Shown: piece after piece, positions 1-8,058 of the stretch | How the letters are laid out: each line of letters starts with the position of its first letter | How positions within the stretch are numbered: the first letter of the stretch is position 1 | Assembly (NCBI RefSeq): GCF_938017615.1 | Contig: NZ_CALIJA010000055.1 | Span: 1 to 18,012 of the forward strand | DNA length: 18,012 nucleotides | Source: an uncultured Campylobacter sp. | GTDB lineage: Bacteria > Campylobacterota > Campylobacteria > Campylobacterales > Campylobacteraceae | Direction of reading: 5' to 3' | Made by a program: the position numbers and the translations under genes | The notes under the pieces: generated by a model | Database searches by the model: none | What the model was told of the DNA's origin: nothing | Seen by the model: only the letters and a program-made list of their open reading frames with translations

Positions 1-234
1 ATTTTGCGTGGTAGAAACGAAGCTTTGCAGGGCGGAATTCTGCTCACCATGCGAATTTTGCGTGGCGATAAAATCCTGCGTGGCGGAATTTTGCAAATTA
101 GAAATATAAATTTTAGAGGCGGAATTTTCTCCGCTCGCAAAATGTTGCATCTTTATGGAATTTTGTTTTTCCGTAAAATTTGACGCCGAAGCGGAATTTT
201 GCTCGTTTTTAAAATTTGAAGCGCCTGAATTTAA
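1..234 (-). repeat. Degenerate 36-bp in-frame tandem repeat inside folC
   Basis: Reading the minus strand, units begin at 234, 201, 165, 129, 93, 60, 42 and 6. Spacings are 33, 36, 36, 36, 33, 18 and 36 bases, so the usual unit is 12 codons and shorter ones are in-frame deletions. Each unit opens with the codons for (Q/E/L)-N-S, mostly written CAA AAT TCC or GAA AAT TCC and often followed by GCN for alanine. The rest of the unit is loosely S/T-rich with a hydrophobic residue near position 8-9. Three units hold exact copies of AAAATTCCGC (83-92, 119-128, 191-200). The array continues past the window start. Confidence 0.85.
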
Positions 235-522
235 CGCAAAAACAGGGTTTTGCGCGATCCGTCCGCCTAGATAGATGCGCTCGTTGAGCTTAAAAACGTG
301 CGGACTGGTGTAGTGCCCGACGCTAAAGCCCGCTGCGGCTATCGCGTTAGCCAAAAACCGCCCAGTGCTGCCCTTGCCGTTGGTGCCGATGATCTGAATG
401 ACGTTTTTGAGCGGAATTTTATCTTTAATGGCGGCATACGCCCGCGGGAAGCGCTCGTAGTCGATTTTTTTGTAATAAATCGGACGATTTTGCAAAAATT
501 CTTTAATGCTGCGCCCGCTCAA
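1..522 (-). CDS. folC: FolC, folylpolyglutamate/dihydrofolate synthase (N-terminal part, cut by window start)
   Basis: Bifunctional ATP-dependent ligase of cytoplasmic folate metabolism; it adds glutamate to dihydropteroate and/or folates. The first 174 codons are visible. The Mur-ligase-type P-loop GTNGKGST is at residues 46-53. The following TSPH and NERI motifs (about residues 72-83) are those of FolC. I chose the TTG at 520-522 because AGGGGA lies 7 nt upstream (530-535) and there is no better upstream start; it lies inside the end of lptE, so the genes overlap by 20 nt and are probably coupled. Last visible gene of the yajC-folC operon. Odd feature: after about residue 96 the normal FolC sequence gives way to a Q/E-N-S-A-rich tandem repeat that runs in frame to the window edge. 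Whether normal FolC sequence resumes outside the window is unknown. Family call is sure; functional state is not. Confidence 0.9.
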   Translation of the reverse strand, partial: MSGRSIKEFLQNRPIYYKKIDYERFPRAYAAIKDKIPLKNVIQIIGTNGKGSTGRFLANAIAAAGFSVGHYTSPHVFKLNERIYLGGRIAQNPVFALNSGASNFKNEQNSASASNFTEKQNSIKMQHFASGENSASKIYISNLQNSATQDFIATQNSHGEQNSALQSFVSTTQN

Positions 523-1042
523 GTCTGAATCCCCTAATCGCAAGCGCCGAAATAAACTCGTCAAACGCCTGCGCAGAGGCATTTTCGATCGCTTTGTAGC
601 GGTCCTTATCGCTAATGATCGAGCTCGTATCGTAGCTATTTTTGACTAGGCGGCTAACTTTAAAATCGTAATCGCCAACGCAATCCTTGCTGAAAACCTC
701 GCCGTTTTTAAGCTTGGTGCTAAAATTTACGATGAGATTTGCGCGGTAGCTAGTGACGTAGCCGAACTGATCGTATGAAAGCTCGCTAAAGCTTAGGCTT
801 TTTATGCTCGCTACTACAATCGTCTGCGCCGAGTTTTTATCCGCAAGGCTCATCCCTAGGCGCTGGACTATACCCTGCCTGATCGCATCTTTGATCGCGA
901 CAGTGTTTTGCGGATCGGTCTTGCTCATTATAACGTCCACAAATACGCTTCCACTCATCGTCTCTTTCGCGATCCTTGAAACGGGCTTGTAGCCGCAGCC
1001 GATTAAAAAAATCAAACAAAAAACGGTTAAAGCTTTTCTCAT
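503..1042 (-). CDS. lptE: LptE-like LPS-assembly lipoprotein
   Basis: Probable outer-membrane lipoprotein that plugs and assembles the LptD barrel for lipopolysaccharide or lipooligosaccharide export. The 179-residue product starts with a lipoprotein signal: a short basic N-terminus, a hydrophobic stretch and the lipobox LIGC with the acylated cysteine at residue 16. It is followed by GYKPVS, typical of LptE proteins. The mature part is a small soluble alpha/beta domain with no further membrane segment. The start is supported by an AGGCGAAG sequence directly upstream, inside the end of leuS. It lies 6 nt after leuS and overlaps folC; the position after leuS agrees with my memory of the C. jejuni gene order. 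LptE is poorly conserved, so the name rests on lipobox, size and context as much as on sequence. It should be acylated by Lnt, encoded at 6651-7994. Confidence 0.8.
   Translation of the reverse strand: MRKALTVFCLIFLIGCGYKPVSRIAKETMSGSVFVDVIMSKTDPQNTVAIKDAIRQGIVQRLGMSLADKNSAQTIVVASIKSLSFSELSYDQFGYVTSYRANLIVNFSTKLKNGEVFSKDCVGDYDFKVSRLVKNSYDTSSIISDKDRYKAIENASAQAFDEFISALAIRGFRLERAQH
530..535 (-). promoter_or_regulatory. Ribosome binding site of folC (decides TTG start)
   Basis: AGGGGA on the minus strand, 7 nt before TTG at 520-522. It lies inside the lptE coding region. It supports TTG rather than any later ATG as the start, since the P-loop and its expected N-terminal leader follow directly in that frame. 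Confidence 0.6.
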
Positions 1043-1048
1043 CTTCGC

Positions 1049-3496
1049 CTACTTTATCACCAAATTTACGAGCTTGTTTTTGACATAAATTTCTTTTACG
1101 ACGCTCTTGCCCTCTAGCCATTTAGCGCAGTTCTGCTTCGCAAGGTTTAAAATTTCGCCCTCGCTTAGGCCTGCATCCGCTTCAAACTCGGCGCGTTTTT
1201 TGCCGTTAATCGTGACGGCAAGCTTGATCGTATCGCTCTCAAAGACCTCTTCGCAAACTCTCAGCTCGCCGAAATTCCGCCTCTTAAACAGCTTCTCGCT
1301 AAGCTCGGCGCAGATGTGCGGCACTATAGGCTCTAGCAGATTTAAGATCACGAAATATCCCTCGGTAAATACGTCTTTGTTGCTCTGCGTATTTAGCGCA
1401 TTTAGCGCCTCCATACACGCGGCGATTAGGGTATTAAAAGCAAAACTGCTCTCATAAACCTGCTGTGATTTCTTAAGCGCCTCGTAAACTTTGAGGCGGG
1501 CGTATTTTTCCTCTTTATTTAAAGCGGCGTGGTCGATCTGTGGAATTTTATCCGTAGCATAAGCGTTTTCGGCGCGATCGTATAGGCGATTTAAAAATTT
1601 ATACGCGCCCTCTACCGCGCTGTCGTTCCACTCAAGCTCCTTCTGCGGCGGTGCGGCAAAAAGTATAAAAAGTCTCGCTGTATCAGCGCCGTAGGTCTCG
1701 ATAATGTCGTCCGGATCGACGGTGTTTCCTTTGCTTTTACTCATCTTTGCGCCATCTTTTAGCACCATGCCCTGAGTTAGCAGCCGCTCAAACGGCTCGC
1801 TATCGCGCAGATAGCCTATGTCGCGAAGAGCCTTTTGGAAAAATCTCGCATACAAAAGGTGCAAAATCGCGTGCTCGATGCCGCCGATATATTGATCGAC
1901 GTTCATCCAGTAATTCACGCTTTTCTCGTCAAACGCCCGCTGCCGCCACGTCCGTTCGTCGCTTGCGTAGCGCGCGAAATACCATGAGCTTTCAAAAAAT
2001 GTATCAAGCGTGTCGGTCTCGCGCATCGCGTCGCCGCCGCATTTAGGGCATTTGCAAAACTTCCAGCTAGGATGCGCGTCGAGCGGATTACCCTTGCCAG
2101 TGATCTTAATATTCTGCGGAAGCTCTACGGGCAGATTTGAAATTTCTTCGCTTACAAGCCCGCATTTTGAGCAGTGGATCATCGGGATCGGCGCGCCCCA
2201 GTAGCGCTGGCGGCTCACTCCCCAATCGCGCAGTTTAAAATTTACCACGCGACGTCCGAGCTTTAACTCCTCAAATTTTGAGATAACGGCGCTTTTTGCC
2301 TTCTCGCTATCCATGCCGCTAAATTCCGCGGAATTTACCAAAACTCCGCTCTCTACGTAAGCTTTGCTAGCGTCGTAATCGCCGCTTTTAGGAGCGATGC
2401 TTTGAATGATCGGCAGGTTAAATTTCTTCGCAAACTCGAAGTCTCTCTCATCATGCGCAGGCACAGCCATAACCGCGCCGCCGCCGTATTCTGCTAGGAC
2501 GAAATTTGCGGTCCAAACGGGGATTTTTTTTCCGCTTAGCGGATGAAGCACGCTGATTCCGAGGCTCACGCCGTCTTTATCGCTTGCTTGGCGCTCGCGC
2601 GGGCTTTGATTTAAAATTTCTCTCACCTTCGCCGCAGCTTCGGCACCGAGTAAGCCTTCATCCAAAAGCCTCTTTACAACCTCATGCTCCGGCGCGACCG
2701 CCGCGTAGCTCATGCCGTAAATAGTATCGGGGCGCGTCGTAAAAACCTTAAAGCCCTCGATGTCGCCAAGCTTAGCGCTGCTTTGCTCGTCAAATTTAAA
2801 GCTAAATTCCAAACCTTCGCTGCGCCCGATCCAGTTTTCCTGCATCGTAAGCACCTGAGCGGGCCACTTGCCCTCAAGCTGCTTTAGGCAATCCAAAAGC
2901 TCCTGCGCGTAGGCGGTGATTTTTAGGTAGTAGCCAGGCATCTGCTTTTGCACGACCTCGTTGCCGCAACGCCAACACCTGCCCTCTTCGACCTGCTCGT
3001 TGGCAAGCACCGTCTGATCGTGCTCGCACCAATTGACCACGGCGCTTTTTCTGTAGATGAGCCCTTTTTCAAAAAGTTTGATGAAAAATTCCTGCTCCCA
3101 GCGCGTATAAAGCGGGTCGGAGGTAGCGAGCATGCGACGAGCCGAAAAGCTAAAGCCCAAGCGGTGCAGCTCATTTTTCATATAATCAATATTTTCGTAA
3201 GTCCAAGTTTTAGGGTGAATGCCGTGTTTGATCGCCGCATTTTCCGCAGGCATACCGAAGCTGTCAAAGCCGATCGGCTGAAGCACGTTGTATCCGCGCA
3301 GCCTATAATAGCGACTCAGCGCGTCGCCGATGCTGTAGTTTCGCACGTGCCCCATGTGGATGCGGCCGCTTGGGTAGGGAAACATCGAAAGGATATATTT
3401 TTTAGGCAGGCTGTAATCGTCCTTAGGCTCGAAAACTCCCTCTTCATCCCAAATTTTCTGCCATTTAAGCTCAATACTTTTACTATCGTAAGGCAT
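1049..3496 (-). CDS. leuS: Leucyl-tRNA synthetase
   Basis: Class I aminoacyl-tRNA synthetase that charges tRNA-Leu with leucine using ATP in the cytoplasm. At 815 residues it is full length for a bacterial LeuRS. The HIGH-type signature HMGH is at residues 47-50 and KMSKS at 584-588. The CP1 editing domain is present, shown by TTRPDT at 253-258 and a downstream AHDERD motif, so post-transfer editing of misacylated tRNA should work. Cysteine pairs, for example CWRC at 174-177 and a later CPKC, fit zinc-binding insertions. The C-terminal anticodon-binding and LeuRS-specific domains follow. The ATG start has a good AGGAG 6 nt upstream. The gene starts 9 nt after the DUF6394-like gene and ends 6 nt before lptE, so it is co-transcribed with the secretion genes. 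The call is certain. Confidence 0.98.
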   Translation of the reverse strand: MPYDSKSIELKWQKIWDEEGVFEPKDDYSLPKKYILSMFPYPSGRIHMGHVRNYSIGDALSRYYRLRGYNVLQPIGFDSFGMPAENAAIKHGIHPKTWTYENIDYMKNELHRLGFSFSARRMLATSDPLYTRWEQEFFIKLFEKGLIYRKSAVVNWCEHDQTVLANEQVEEGRCWRCGNEVVQKQMPGYYLKITAYAQELLDCLKQLEGKWPAQVLTMQENWIGRSEGLEFSFKFDEQSSAKLGDIEGFKVFTTRPDTIYGMSYAAVAPEHEVVKRLLDEGLLGAEAAAKVREILNQSPRERQASDKDGVSLGISVLHPLSGKKIPVWTANFVLAEYGGGAVMAVPAHDERDFEFAKKFNLPIIQSIAPKSGDYDASKAYVESGVLVNSAEFSGMDSEKAKSAVISKFEELKLGRRVVNFKLRDWGVSRQRYWGAPIPMIHCSKCGLVSEEISNLPVELPQNIKITGKGNPLDAHPSWKFCKCPKCGGDAMRETDTLDTFFESSWYFARYASDERTWRQRAFDEKSVNYWMNVDQYIGGIEHAILHLLYARFFQKALRDIGYLRDSEPFERLLTQGMVLKDGAKMSKSKGNTVDPDDIIETYGADTARLFILFAAPPQKELEWNDSAVEGAYKFLNRLYDRAENAYATDKIPQIDHAALNKEEKYARLKVYEALKKSQQVYESSFAFNTLIAACMEALNALNTQSNKDVFTEGYFVILNLLEPIVPHICAELSEKLFKRRNFGELRVCEEVFESDTIKLAVTINGKKRAEFEADAGLSEGEILNLAKQNCAKWLEGKSVVKEIYVKNKLVNLVIK

Positions 3497-3505
3497 TTTG
3501 CGCTC

Positions 3506-3847
3506 CTAGAATTCGTCTTTAGTTTTTGCCGACTCGATCGCTATTAAAATTAGCGAGAAAAAGTTTGCAAGTAGCGCGCCGATGGCAAGCGAGGTCACGA
3601 TCGACAGATCTCCCGGCGCTACTACAATCAAAACGAACGCCGGTATGAGATGCAGATCCGCTACGAGCGAGCTTGCGAAAAGCTCAGCTGCGAGCATATT
3701 TCGCACGCCCACCTTTAAAAGCGTCGAGACTGCATTCACGCTGGTTGCTATGAAAAGTAAAATTTCATTCTTCTCATACAAAAACCCGCCTATCGTAGTC
3801 ATACTCATAAGCGCAAAAAATATGTAAATTACCCTTCCCCAGTTCAT
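3506..3847 (-). CDS. Small integral membrane protein, DUF6394-like
   Basis: A 113-residue protein with three to four predicted membrane segments (about residues 5-22, 28-45, 62-78 and 83-104), a conserved-looking central stretch containing VGVRNMLAAEL, and a charged C-terminus ending KTKDEF. I recognise it, with moderate certainty, as the DUF6394 family found in Campylobacterota between secF and leuS; its function is unknown. The start is preceded by AAGGA 5 nt upstream, directly after secF (9 nt gap), and leuS begins 9 nt after its stop. Context suggests an accessory role in the inner membrane, but membership in an operon with secDF and leuS does not prove a role in export. Nothing in the sequence points to an enzymatic activity. 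Confidence 0.8.
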   Translation of the reverse strand: MNWGRVIYIFFALMSMTTIGGFLYEKNEILLFIATSVNAVSTLLKVGVRNMLAAELFASSLVADLHLIPAFVLIVVAPGDLSIVTSLAIGALLANFFSLILIAIESAKTKDEF

Positions 3848-3856
3848 CTTTTATCC

Positions 3857-4825
3857 TTACACCGTGCCTTTTTCATACATGGCGCGATTCTTTTCTTTCT
3901 CTTTGATACGGCGCTGTTTTTCGGCTAAAAACGCGCGGTATTTCTCGACATTAAATTTAAACAAAATCAGCATCGGAGCAGCTACAAATACAGAGCTGAA
4001 AGTTCCTGCTATGACGCCTATTAGCATCACGAAGCTAAAACCGTGGATCATCTCGCCGCCCCAAACGAATAAAATCACAATGACGATGAGAGTCGTAAGC
4101 GAAGTAAGCAACGTGCGCGATAGCGTATGAGAGATCGATTCGTTTATAACCTCATCAAGCTTAATCGATTTACTATCTTTTACACCTTCTCGAATTCTAT
4201 CGAAAACAACGATGGTATCGTTAAGCGAGTAGCCCATTATAGTTAGAAGCGCAGCTAAAATTTCAAGGTTGAAATCCACGCCGGCTAAAATCATCGCACC
4301 TACGGCAACTACGACGTCGTGCAGATCCGATAATACGGCCGCAATCGCAAATCTCCATTCAAACCGCAGGGTGATATAAACCAAAATGAGCGCAAACGAC
4401 ACACATACCGCTAAAATTCCGTTTGTGCGAAGCTCCTCGCCGACTTTAGGACCTACGATATCGACCTTGCGAATGTCGAAGTTTCCACTACCTTGTAAAA
4501 TTTTTTGCGCCGCTAAGGCGGGATTATCGCCCAGTTCACTCGCAGCGCCTGAATATCTAATCGTAACTTCTTGATCGCTACCGAATTCCGTAACGTTGAT
4601 ATTGCCTAAATTTGCCGCCTCGAAGCGTTTTCTGATCTCATCAAGCGGTGCTTTAGCGTCGTATTTAACCTGAATGAGTGTACCGCCGCTAAAATCGATG
4701 CCATAATTAATGCCCTTAATGAAAAACAGCGCAATAGAGCCTATTATCAAAACTGCAGAAAGCGCAAAGGTAAAATATCTAAATTTCATAAAATCATAAA
4801 TTTTGCCCTTATCAAACACTTGCAT
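3857..4825 (-). CDS. secF: Protein translocase subunit SecF
   Basis: Inner-membrane subunit of SecDF, an RND-type complex that uses the proton gradient to help pull proteins through SecYEG on the periplasmic side. The 322-residue product has TM1 at about residues 18-36, the SecF signature GIDFSGGT at 42-49, a periplasmic P4-type domain, then five C-terminal membrane segments. The stretch GYSLNDTIVVFDRIRE in the second half holds the conserved Asp/Arg residues of the family. The ATG lies within the end of secD, with a 14 nt overlap in another frame, which implies translational coupling and equal production. SecD and SecF are separate proteins here, as in E. coli, not fused as in Bacillus. The tail is short and basic. 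The call is certain. Confidence 0.97.
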   Translation of the reverse strand: MQVFDKGKIYDFMKFRYFTFALSAVLIIGSIALFFIKGINYGIDFSGGTLIQVKYDAKAPLDEIRKRFEAANLGNINVTEFGSDQEVTIRYSGAASELGDNPALAAQKILQGSGNFDIRKVDIVGPKVGEELRTNGILAVCVSFALILVYITLRFEWRFAIAAVLSDLHDVVVAVGAMILAGVDFNLEILAALLTIMGYSLNDTIVVFDRIREGVKDSKSIKLDEVINESISHTLSRTLLTSLTTLIVIVILFVWGGEMIHGFSFVMLIGVIAGTFSSVFVAAPMLILFKFNVEKYRAFLAEKQRRIKEKEKNRAMYEKGTV

Positions 4826-6413
4826 TTGCGCCTCCTCTTACTTTATAACCGAGCCAAAGCGCGGTATTTTTACTCTTTTCCATCTTATCCATTACTAACT
4901 CAAACATTCCGTGAGTGCCTAAAATAGCCGTTATCATCGACGCTACGATACCGATGCTCATCGTGACGGCAAAGCCCTTCACCGGGCCCGTGCCGTAGGC
5001 ATATAGCGCGGCGGAGGTGATCAGCGTCGTGATATTTGAATCCACGATCGCGCTCATCGCGTTTTCATAGCCTTTATTTATGCTTTGGCGGATTGAAACT
5101 CCCGTCCTTAGCACCTCTCTAACGCGCTCATTAATGATGACATTCGCATCCACAGCCATTCCGATAGTTAGCACGATTCCCGCCATTCCAGGAAGCGTCA
5201 AAGTAGCGCCGAATAGCGCCATACAAGCGATCAAAAACAAGATATTCACCACAAGCGCGATATCGGCAAAAAGTCCCGCTACGCCGTAGTATAAAATCAT
5301 AAAGATCAAAATCGCAACCGCTGCAAGACTAAGCGCCGCCATACTCTTATCGATGCTATCTTGTCCTAGGCTAGGGCCGATGCTGCGTGTCTCTGAGACT
5401 TTAATAGGAGCCAAAAGCGCACCGCTTCTAAGCGCAATCGCTACGTCGTGCGCCTCCTCGACGCTAAATCCGCCGCTGATCTGACCGCTGCCGCCGCCGA
5501 TACGCTCGTTAATGCGCGGCGCGGAGTAAACCTTGCCATCAAGCACGATAGCTAGACGCTTACCGACGTTTTTGCCGGTAAAATCGCCAAAAATTTGAGC
5601 GCCTTGAGAGTTCAGCGTAAAATTTATAATCGGCTGGTTGGTGTGCTGATCGAAGGCAACCTTCGCATCGACCAGCATCGCGCCGTCTAAAACCGGAATT
5701 TCGTTTATGAGATACTTGTAATTCGGATTTTTAACGTCCGGGTAGATCACGTCGCCGTAAGCTCTGGCATCCGCTGCGCTGATAGTCTGCGCGCGGTCTT
5801 GGCGCACATCGTCCACTGCCATAAGCTGCAAGTGAGCCGCTTTGGCAATCAGATCTTTGGCGCGTTGCTCATCCGCTGCACTTTTGACGCCCGGAAGCTC
5901 AACCAAAATATAGCTCTCGCCCTGCTTTGCTACCGTAGGCTCCGCAAGTCCGAATTGATCCAAGCGGTTTCGGATAGTTTCTACGGCCTGTTCAATCGCG
6001 TATTTTTTAGTCGCTTCGACCTCCTCGGGCGTTAGTGTGACGCGGTATTTTTCGCCCGATTTTTGAATGTCTAATCCGCTTGCGGCGCTATGCAAAATCG
6101 CATCAAATTTAGAAGCCTCGTCTGCGTCTAAAATTTCAAATTCAAACGAATCGCCTTCCAATTTTAGCCCGTCCATCAACAGATCGTCGCGCTTGGCGGC
6201 GTAATTGACGCTAGCGGCGATCGATTTGATCTTCGAAACGACCGCCTCGTCGCTTTGAACTTCCAAAAGCATATGCAGGCCGCCTTGCAGATCTAGACCC
6301 AAGTTTATCTTGCTTCCCTTTTCGGTCTGAAAGATCGAAGGCGCGGCAAAAATCACCGAAAAAATAACCGCAGCCAAAAAGATCAGCAGGCGGTATGAAA
6401 TTTTACTGCTCAT
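4812..6413 (-). CDS. secD: Protein translocase subunit SecD
   Basis: Partner of SecF in the SecDF-YajC inner-membrane complex that assists late steps of Sec export. The 533-residue protein has TM1 at about residues 8-27, the SecD motif GLDLQGG at 39-45, and a large periplasmic region. This carries the ferredoxin-like P1 base and the mobile head; the segment with VETIRNRLDQFGLAEP is typical. Five membrane segments follow from about residue 365. The GMAVDANVIINERVRE motif in the fourth TM region contains the conserved aspartate linked to proton movement. Its length is close to usual for campylobacters. It overlaps yajC by 11 nt upstream and secF by 14 nt downstream, so three export genes are coupled in the order yajC-secD-secF. 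Confidence 0.98.
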   Translation of the reverse strand: MSSKISYRLLIFLAAVIFSVIFAAPSIFQTEKGSKINLGLDLQGGLHMLLEVQSDEAVVSKIKSIAASVNYAAKRDDLLMDGLKLEGDSFEFEILDADEASKFDAILHSAASGLDIQKSGEKYRVTLTPEEVEATKKYAIEQAVETIRNRLDQFGLAEPTVAKQGESYILVELPGVKSAADEQRAKDLIAKAAHLQLMAVDDVRQDRAQTISAADARAYGDVIYPDVKNPNYKYLINEIPVLDGAMLVDAKVAFDQHTNQPIINFTLNSQGAQIFGDFTGKNVGKRLAIVLDGKVYSAPRINERIGGGSGQISGGFSVEEAHDVAIALRSGALLAPIKVSETRSIGPSLGQDSIDKSMAALSLAAVAILIFMILYYGVAGLFADIALVVNILFLIACMALFGATLTLPGMAGIVLTIGMAVDANVIINERVREVLRTGVSIRQSINKGYENAMSAIVDSNITTLITSAALYAYGTGPVKGFAVTMSIGIVASMITAILGTHGMFELVMDKMEKSKNTALWLGYKVRGGANASV

Positions 6414-6675
6414 CTAATTTTCTTGCCACGAATTGTTTATCTAGCTCGACCATGACCTCATCGTTAAGCTTAACTGTGATAAAATCATTGTTTGTTTTCA
6501 CGACCGTGCATTTTATGCCACCGCTAGTTATGATCTTATCGCCTTTGCCGAGCGCATCGACCATCGCTTTATGATCCTTGGCCTGCTTTTGCTGCGGTCT
6601 GATAATCAAAAAATACATAATCGCAAAGATTACGACGATAGGTAGGATTGATGCAAAGAAGTTTCCTTGTTCCAT
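6403..6675 (-). CDS. yajC: Preprotein translocase subunit YajC
   Basis: Small inner-membrane protein that associates with SecDF. Of 90 residues, the N-terminal third holds one membrane segment (about 8-25), followed directly by the family signature IIRPQQKQAKDHK and a small cytoplasmic domain with the pattern LGKGDKIITSGGI. The ATG is preceded by AAGGAA with a 4 nt spacer. It is the first gene of the minus-strand operon; its stop overlaps the secD start by 11 nt. Its first codons overlap the apparent 5' end of lnt on the opposite strand. The call is certain from motif, length and neighbours. Confidence 0.97.
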   Translation of the reverse strand: MEQGNFFASILPIVVIFAIMYFLIIRPQQKQAKDHKAMVDALGKGDKIITSGGIKCTVVKTNNDFITVKLNDEVMVELDKQFVARKLDEQ

Positions 6676-7994
6676 GTGTTTCCTTCATTAGAAATTTAAA
6701 AAGTAGCTATTTTACATTAAGTTACATAAATAAAGGCTTTGTTCTTGCCCTTGCGCTTTCAAATTTTATTTTCGTAGAAATTTTAAGCTCTAAATTTGAC
6801 GGCTTGGCTGCTTTGGCGGCGGAATTTTTCTCGCCTCTAATTGCGATAGCGGCACTTTTTTATCTGCTAAAAGCAAGCAAGGCGGAGTGGTTTTGGTGCG
6901 GATTTTTTATCGGCGCGCTATGGATGCACTGGATCAGCTTCAGCCTGATCTATTTCGATCTTGCATTTTTGATCCCGCTTGAAATTCTTGGAATTTGCCT
7001 CGTTTACGCCTTTATTTTCCGCATCTTTGCGATCTTTGACGCGCCGGTTTTGCGCGCTGCGTGCCTTTTGATTCTAAAATTTATTCACCCTTTCGGCTTT
7101 GATTGGCTAAATTTTGAACTACTGCTAAGCCATGGAATTTTTAGAGCCGATCTTAGCGCGCTGGCTCTGATTTTAGCGGGACTTTGCGCGGTTTTGTATC
7201 TACGTGGGCGCGGCGCCCGGGCTAAGCTTAACGCCGCGATCTTTGCGGTATTTTTGATCTGCGCGCTGCAATTCAGCCAAAAAGAGCCCGAACCGCTACC
7301 GATTAAAATTTTACTTGCAAATACCGATATTTCGCAGCATGACATCTGGGCGAAGGATAAAATTTTATCCGCTGCATTGGCAAATTTAGCCAGGATTGAT
7401 GATGCGATCGCAGCGGGACAGGACGCGATAATTTTGCCCGAGAGCGCCTTTGCGATGCCGCTAAATTTAGAAAACGTGCTAGTTGAAGCCCTAAAGGAAA
7501 AATCGCGCGCAATTACTATCGTAGCGGGCGCGGAAGCGTATGAGGACGGGAAATTTTACAACAGCGCCTATCTTTTTGCGAACGGAGAAATGAAGCGCTT
7601 CGATAAGCACATTTTGGTACCGTTTGGCGAAATGGTGCCGCTGCCGGAATTTGCGCGAAATTTCATCAACCGCGTGCTGTTAGGCGGCGCGACCGATTTT
7701 TCGACGGCTAGCGGTTTTAGCGACTACGAGCTTGGCGGCAAGAGCGTAAGAAGCGCCGTTTGCTACGAGGCTACGCGCGCAGAGCTTTACGAGGGCTCGC
7801 CCAAATATGTCGTAGCGATCAGCAATAACGGCTGGTTCGTGCCGAGCTACGAGCCATATTTGCAGCGCCTCATAATCCGCTACTACGCGAGCTTGCACGG
7901 CACGCTGATCTATCACGCCGTAAACGGTAGCGCTAGCGAGATAATCGCTCCGAAAAAGATCTGGATAAACCGCCTTAAAGATCATCTAAAATAG
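6651..7994 (+). CDS. lnt: Apolipoprotein N-acyltransferase
   Basis: Inner-membrane enzyme that transfers a third acyl chain from a phospholipid to the N-terminal cysteine of lipoproteins such as LptE. The N-terminal half is strongly hydrophobic with about six to seven membrane segments; the second half is a nitrilase-type domain. Counting from ATG 6651, the catalytic triad is E264 (in LPESAF), K319 (in FDKHILVPFGE) and C371 (in AVCYE). A further nitrilase motif, SNNGWF, follows. At about 447 residues it is near the usual length for Campylobacter and shorter than the E. coli enzyme. The start is uncertain: ATG 6651 (weak GGTAGG upstream) or TTG 6648 would overlap yajC head to head by about 25 nt, and no in-frame ATG, GTG or TTG occurs in the first 40 codons after it. 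A rare start such as ATT at 6687 cannot be excluded. Function is sure, N-terminus is not. Confidence 0.93.
   Translation: MQRSFLVPCVSFIRNLKSSYFTLSYINKGFVLALALSNFIFVEILSSKFDGLAALAAEFFSPLIAIAALFYLLKASKAEWFWCGFFIGALWMHWISFSLIYFDLAFLIPLEILGICLVYAFIFRIFAIFDAPVLRAACLLILKFIHPFGFDWLNFELLLSHGIFRADLSALALILAGLCAVLYLRGRGARAKLNAAIFAVFLICALQFSQKEPEPLPIKILLANTDISQHDIWAKDKILSAALANLARIDDAIAAGQDAIILPESAFAMPLNLENVLVEALKEKSRAITIVAGAEAYEDGKFYNSAYLFANGEMKRFDKHILVPFGEMVPLPEFARNFINRVLLGGATDFSTASGFSDYELGGKSVRSAVCYEATRAELYEGSPKYVVAISNNGWFVPSYEPYLQRLIIRYYASLHGTLIYHAVNGSASEIIAPKKIWINRLKDHLK
6709..6714 (-). promoter_or_regulatory. Candidate -10 element of the yajC-secDF-leuS-lptE-folC operon
   Basis: On the minus strand, TAAAAT preceded by TG (TGTAAAAT) lies about 33 nt before the yajC ATG, in the AT-rich gap between yajC and the body of lnt. 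Campylobacter sigma-70 promoters depend mainly on the -10 box and an AT-rich upstream tract, which is present. No other gap before the downstream genes is large enough for an obvious promoter. This is prediction only. Confidence 0.4.
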
Positions 7995-8023
7995 CCTAAA
8001 AAGTTATTTTTAAACGACTTTTG

Positions 8024-8029
8024 GATAAT
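8024..8029 (+). promoter_or_regulatory. Candidate -10 element of the pyrH-amiA operon
   Basis: GATAAT within TTTTGGATAATATT, in the AT-rich 64-nt gap between lnt and pyrH, about 30 nt before the pyrH ATG. A T-rich tract lies upstream, as in Campylobacter sigma-70 promoters. It is the only sizeable gap before the six-gene run pyrH-rpoZ-spoT-tyrS-oxidoreductase-amiA. No clear -35 box was expected or seen. Confidence 0.4.
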
Positions 8030-8058
8030 ATTTTAAAATTTTATTAGGAGCTAAATTT

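Noticed and set aside
1..234. CRISPR array, suggested by about 36-base spacing
   Set aside because: The conserved core is only about 10 bases, there are no separate spacers, and the whole stretch is an open frame continuous with folC.
2948..3547. 199-codon plus-strand open frame
   Set aside because: Lies antisense inside leuS, whose motifs and length are certain; the translation has no recognisable features.
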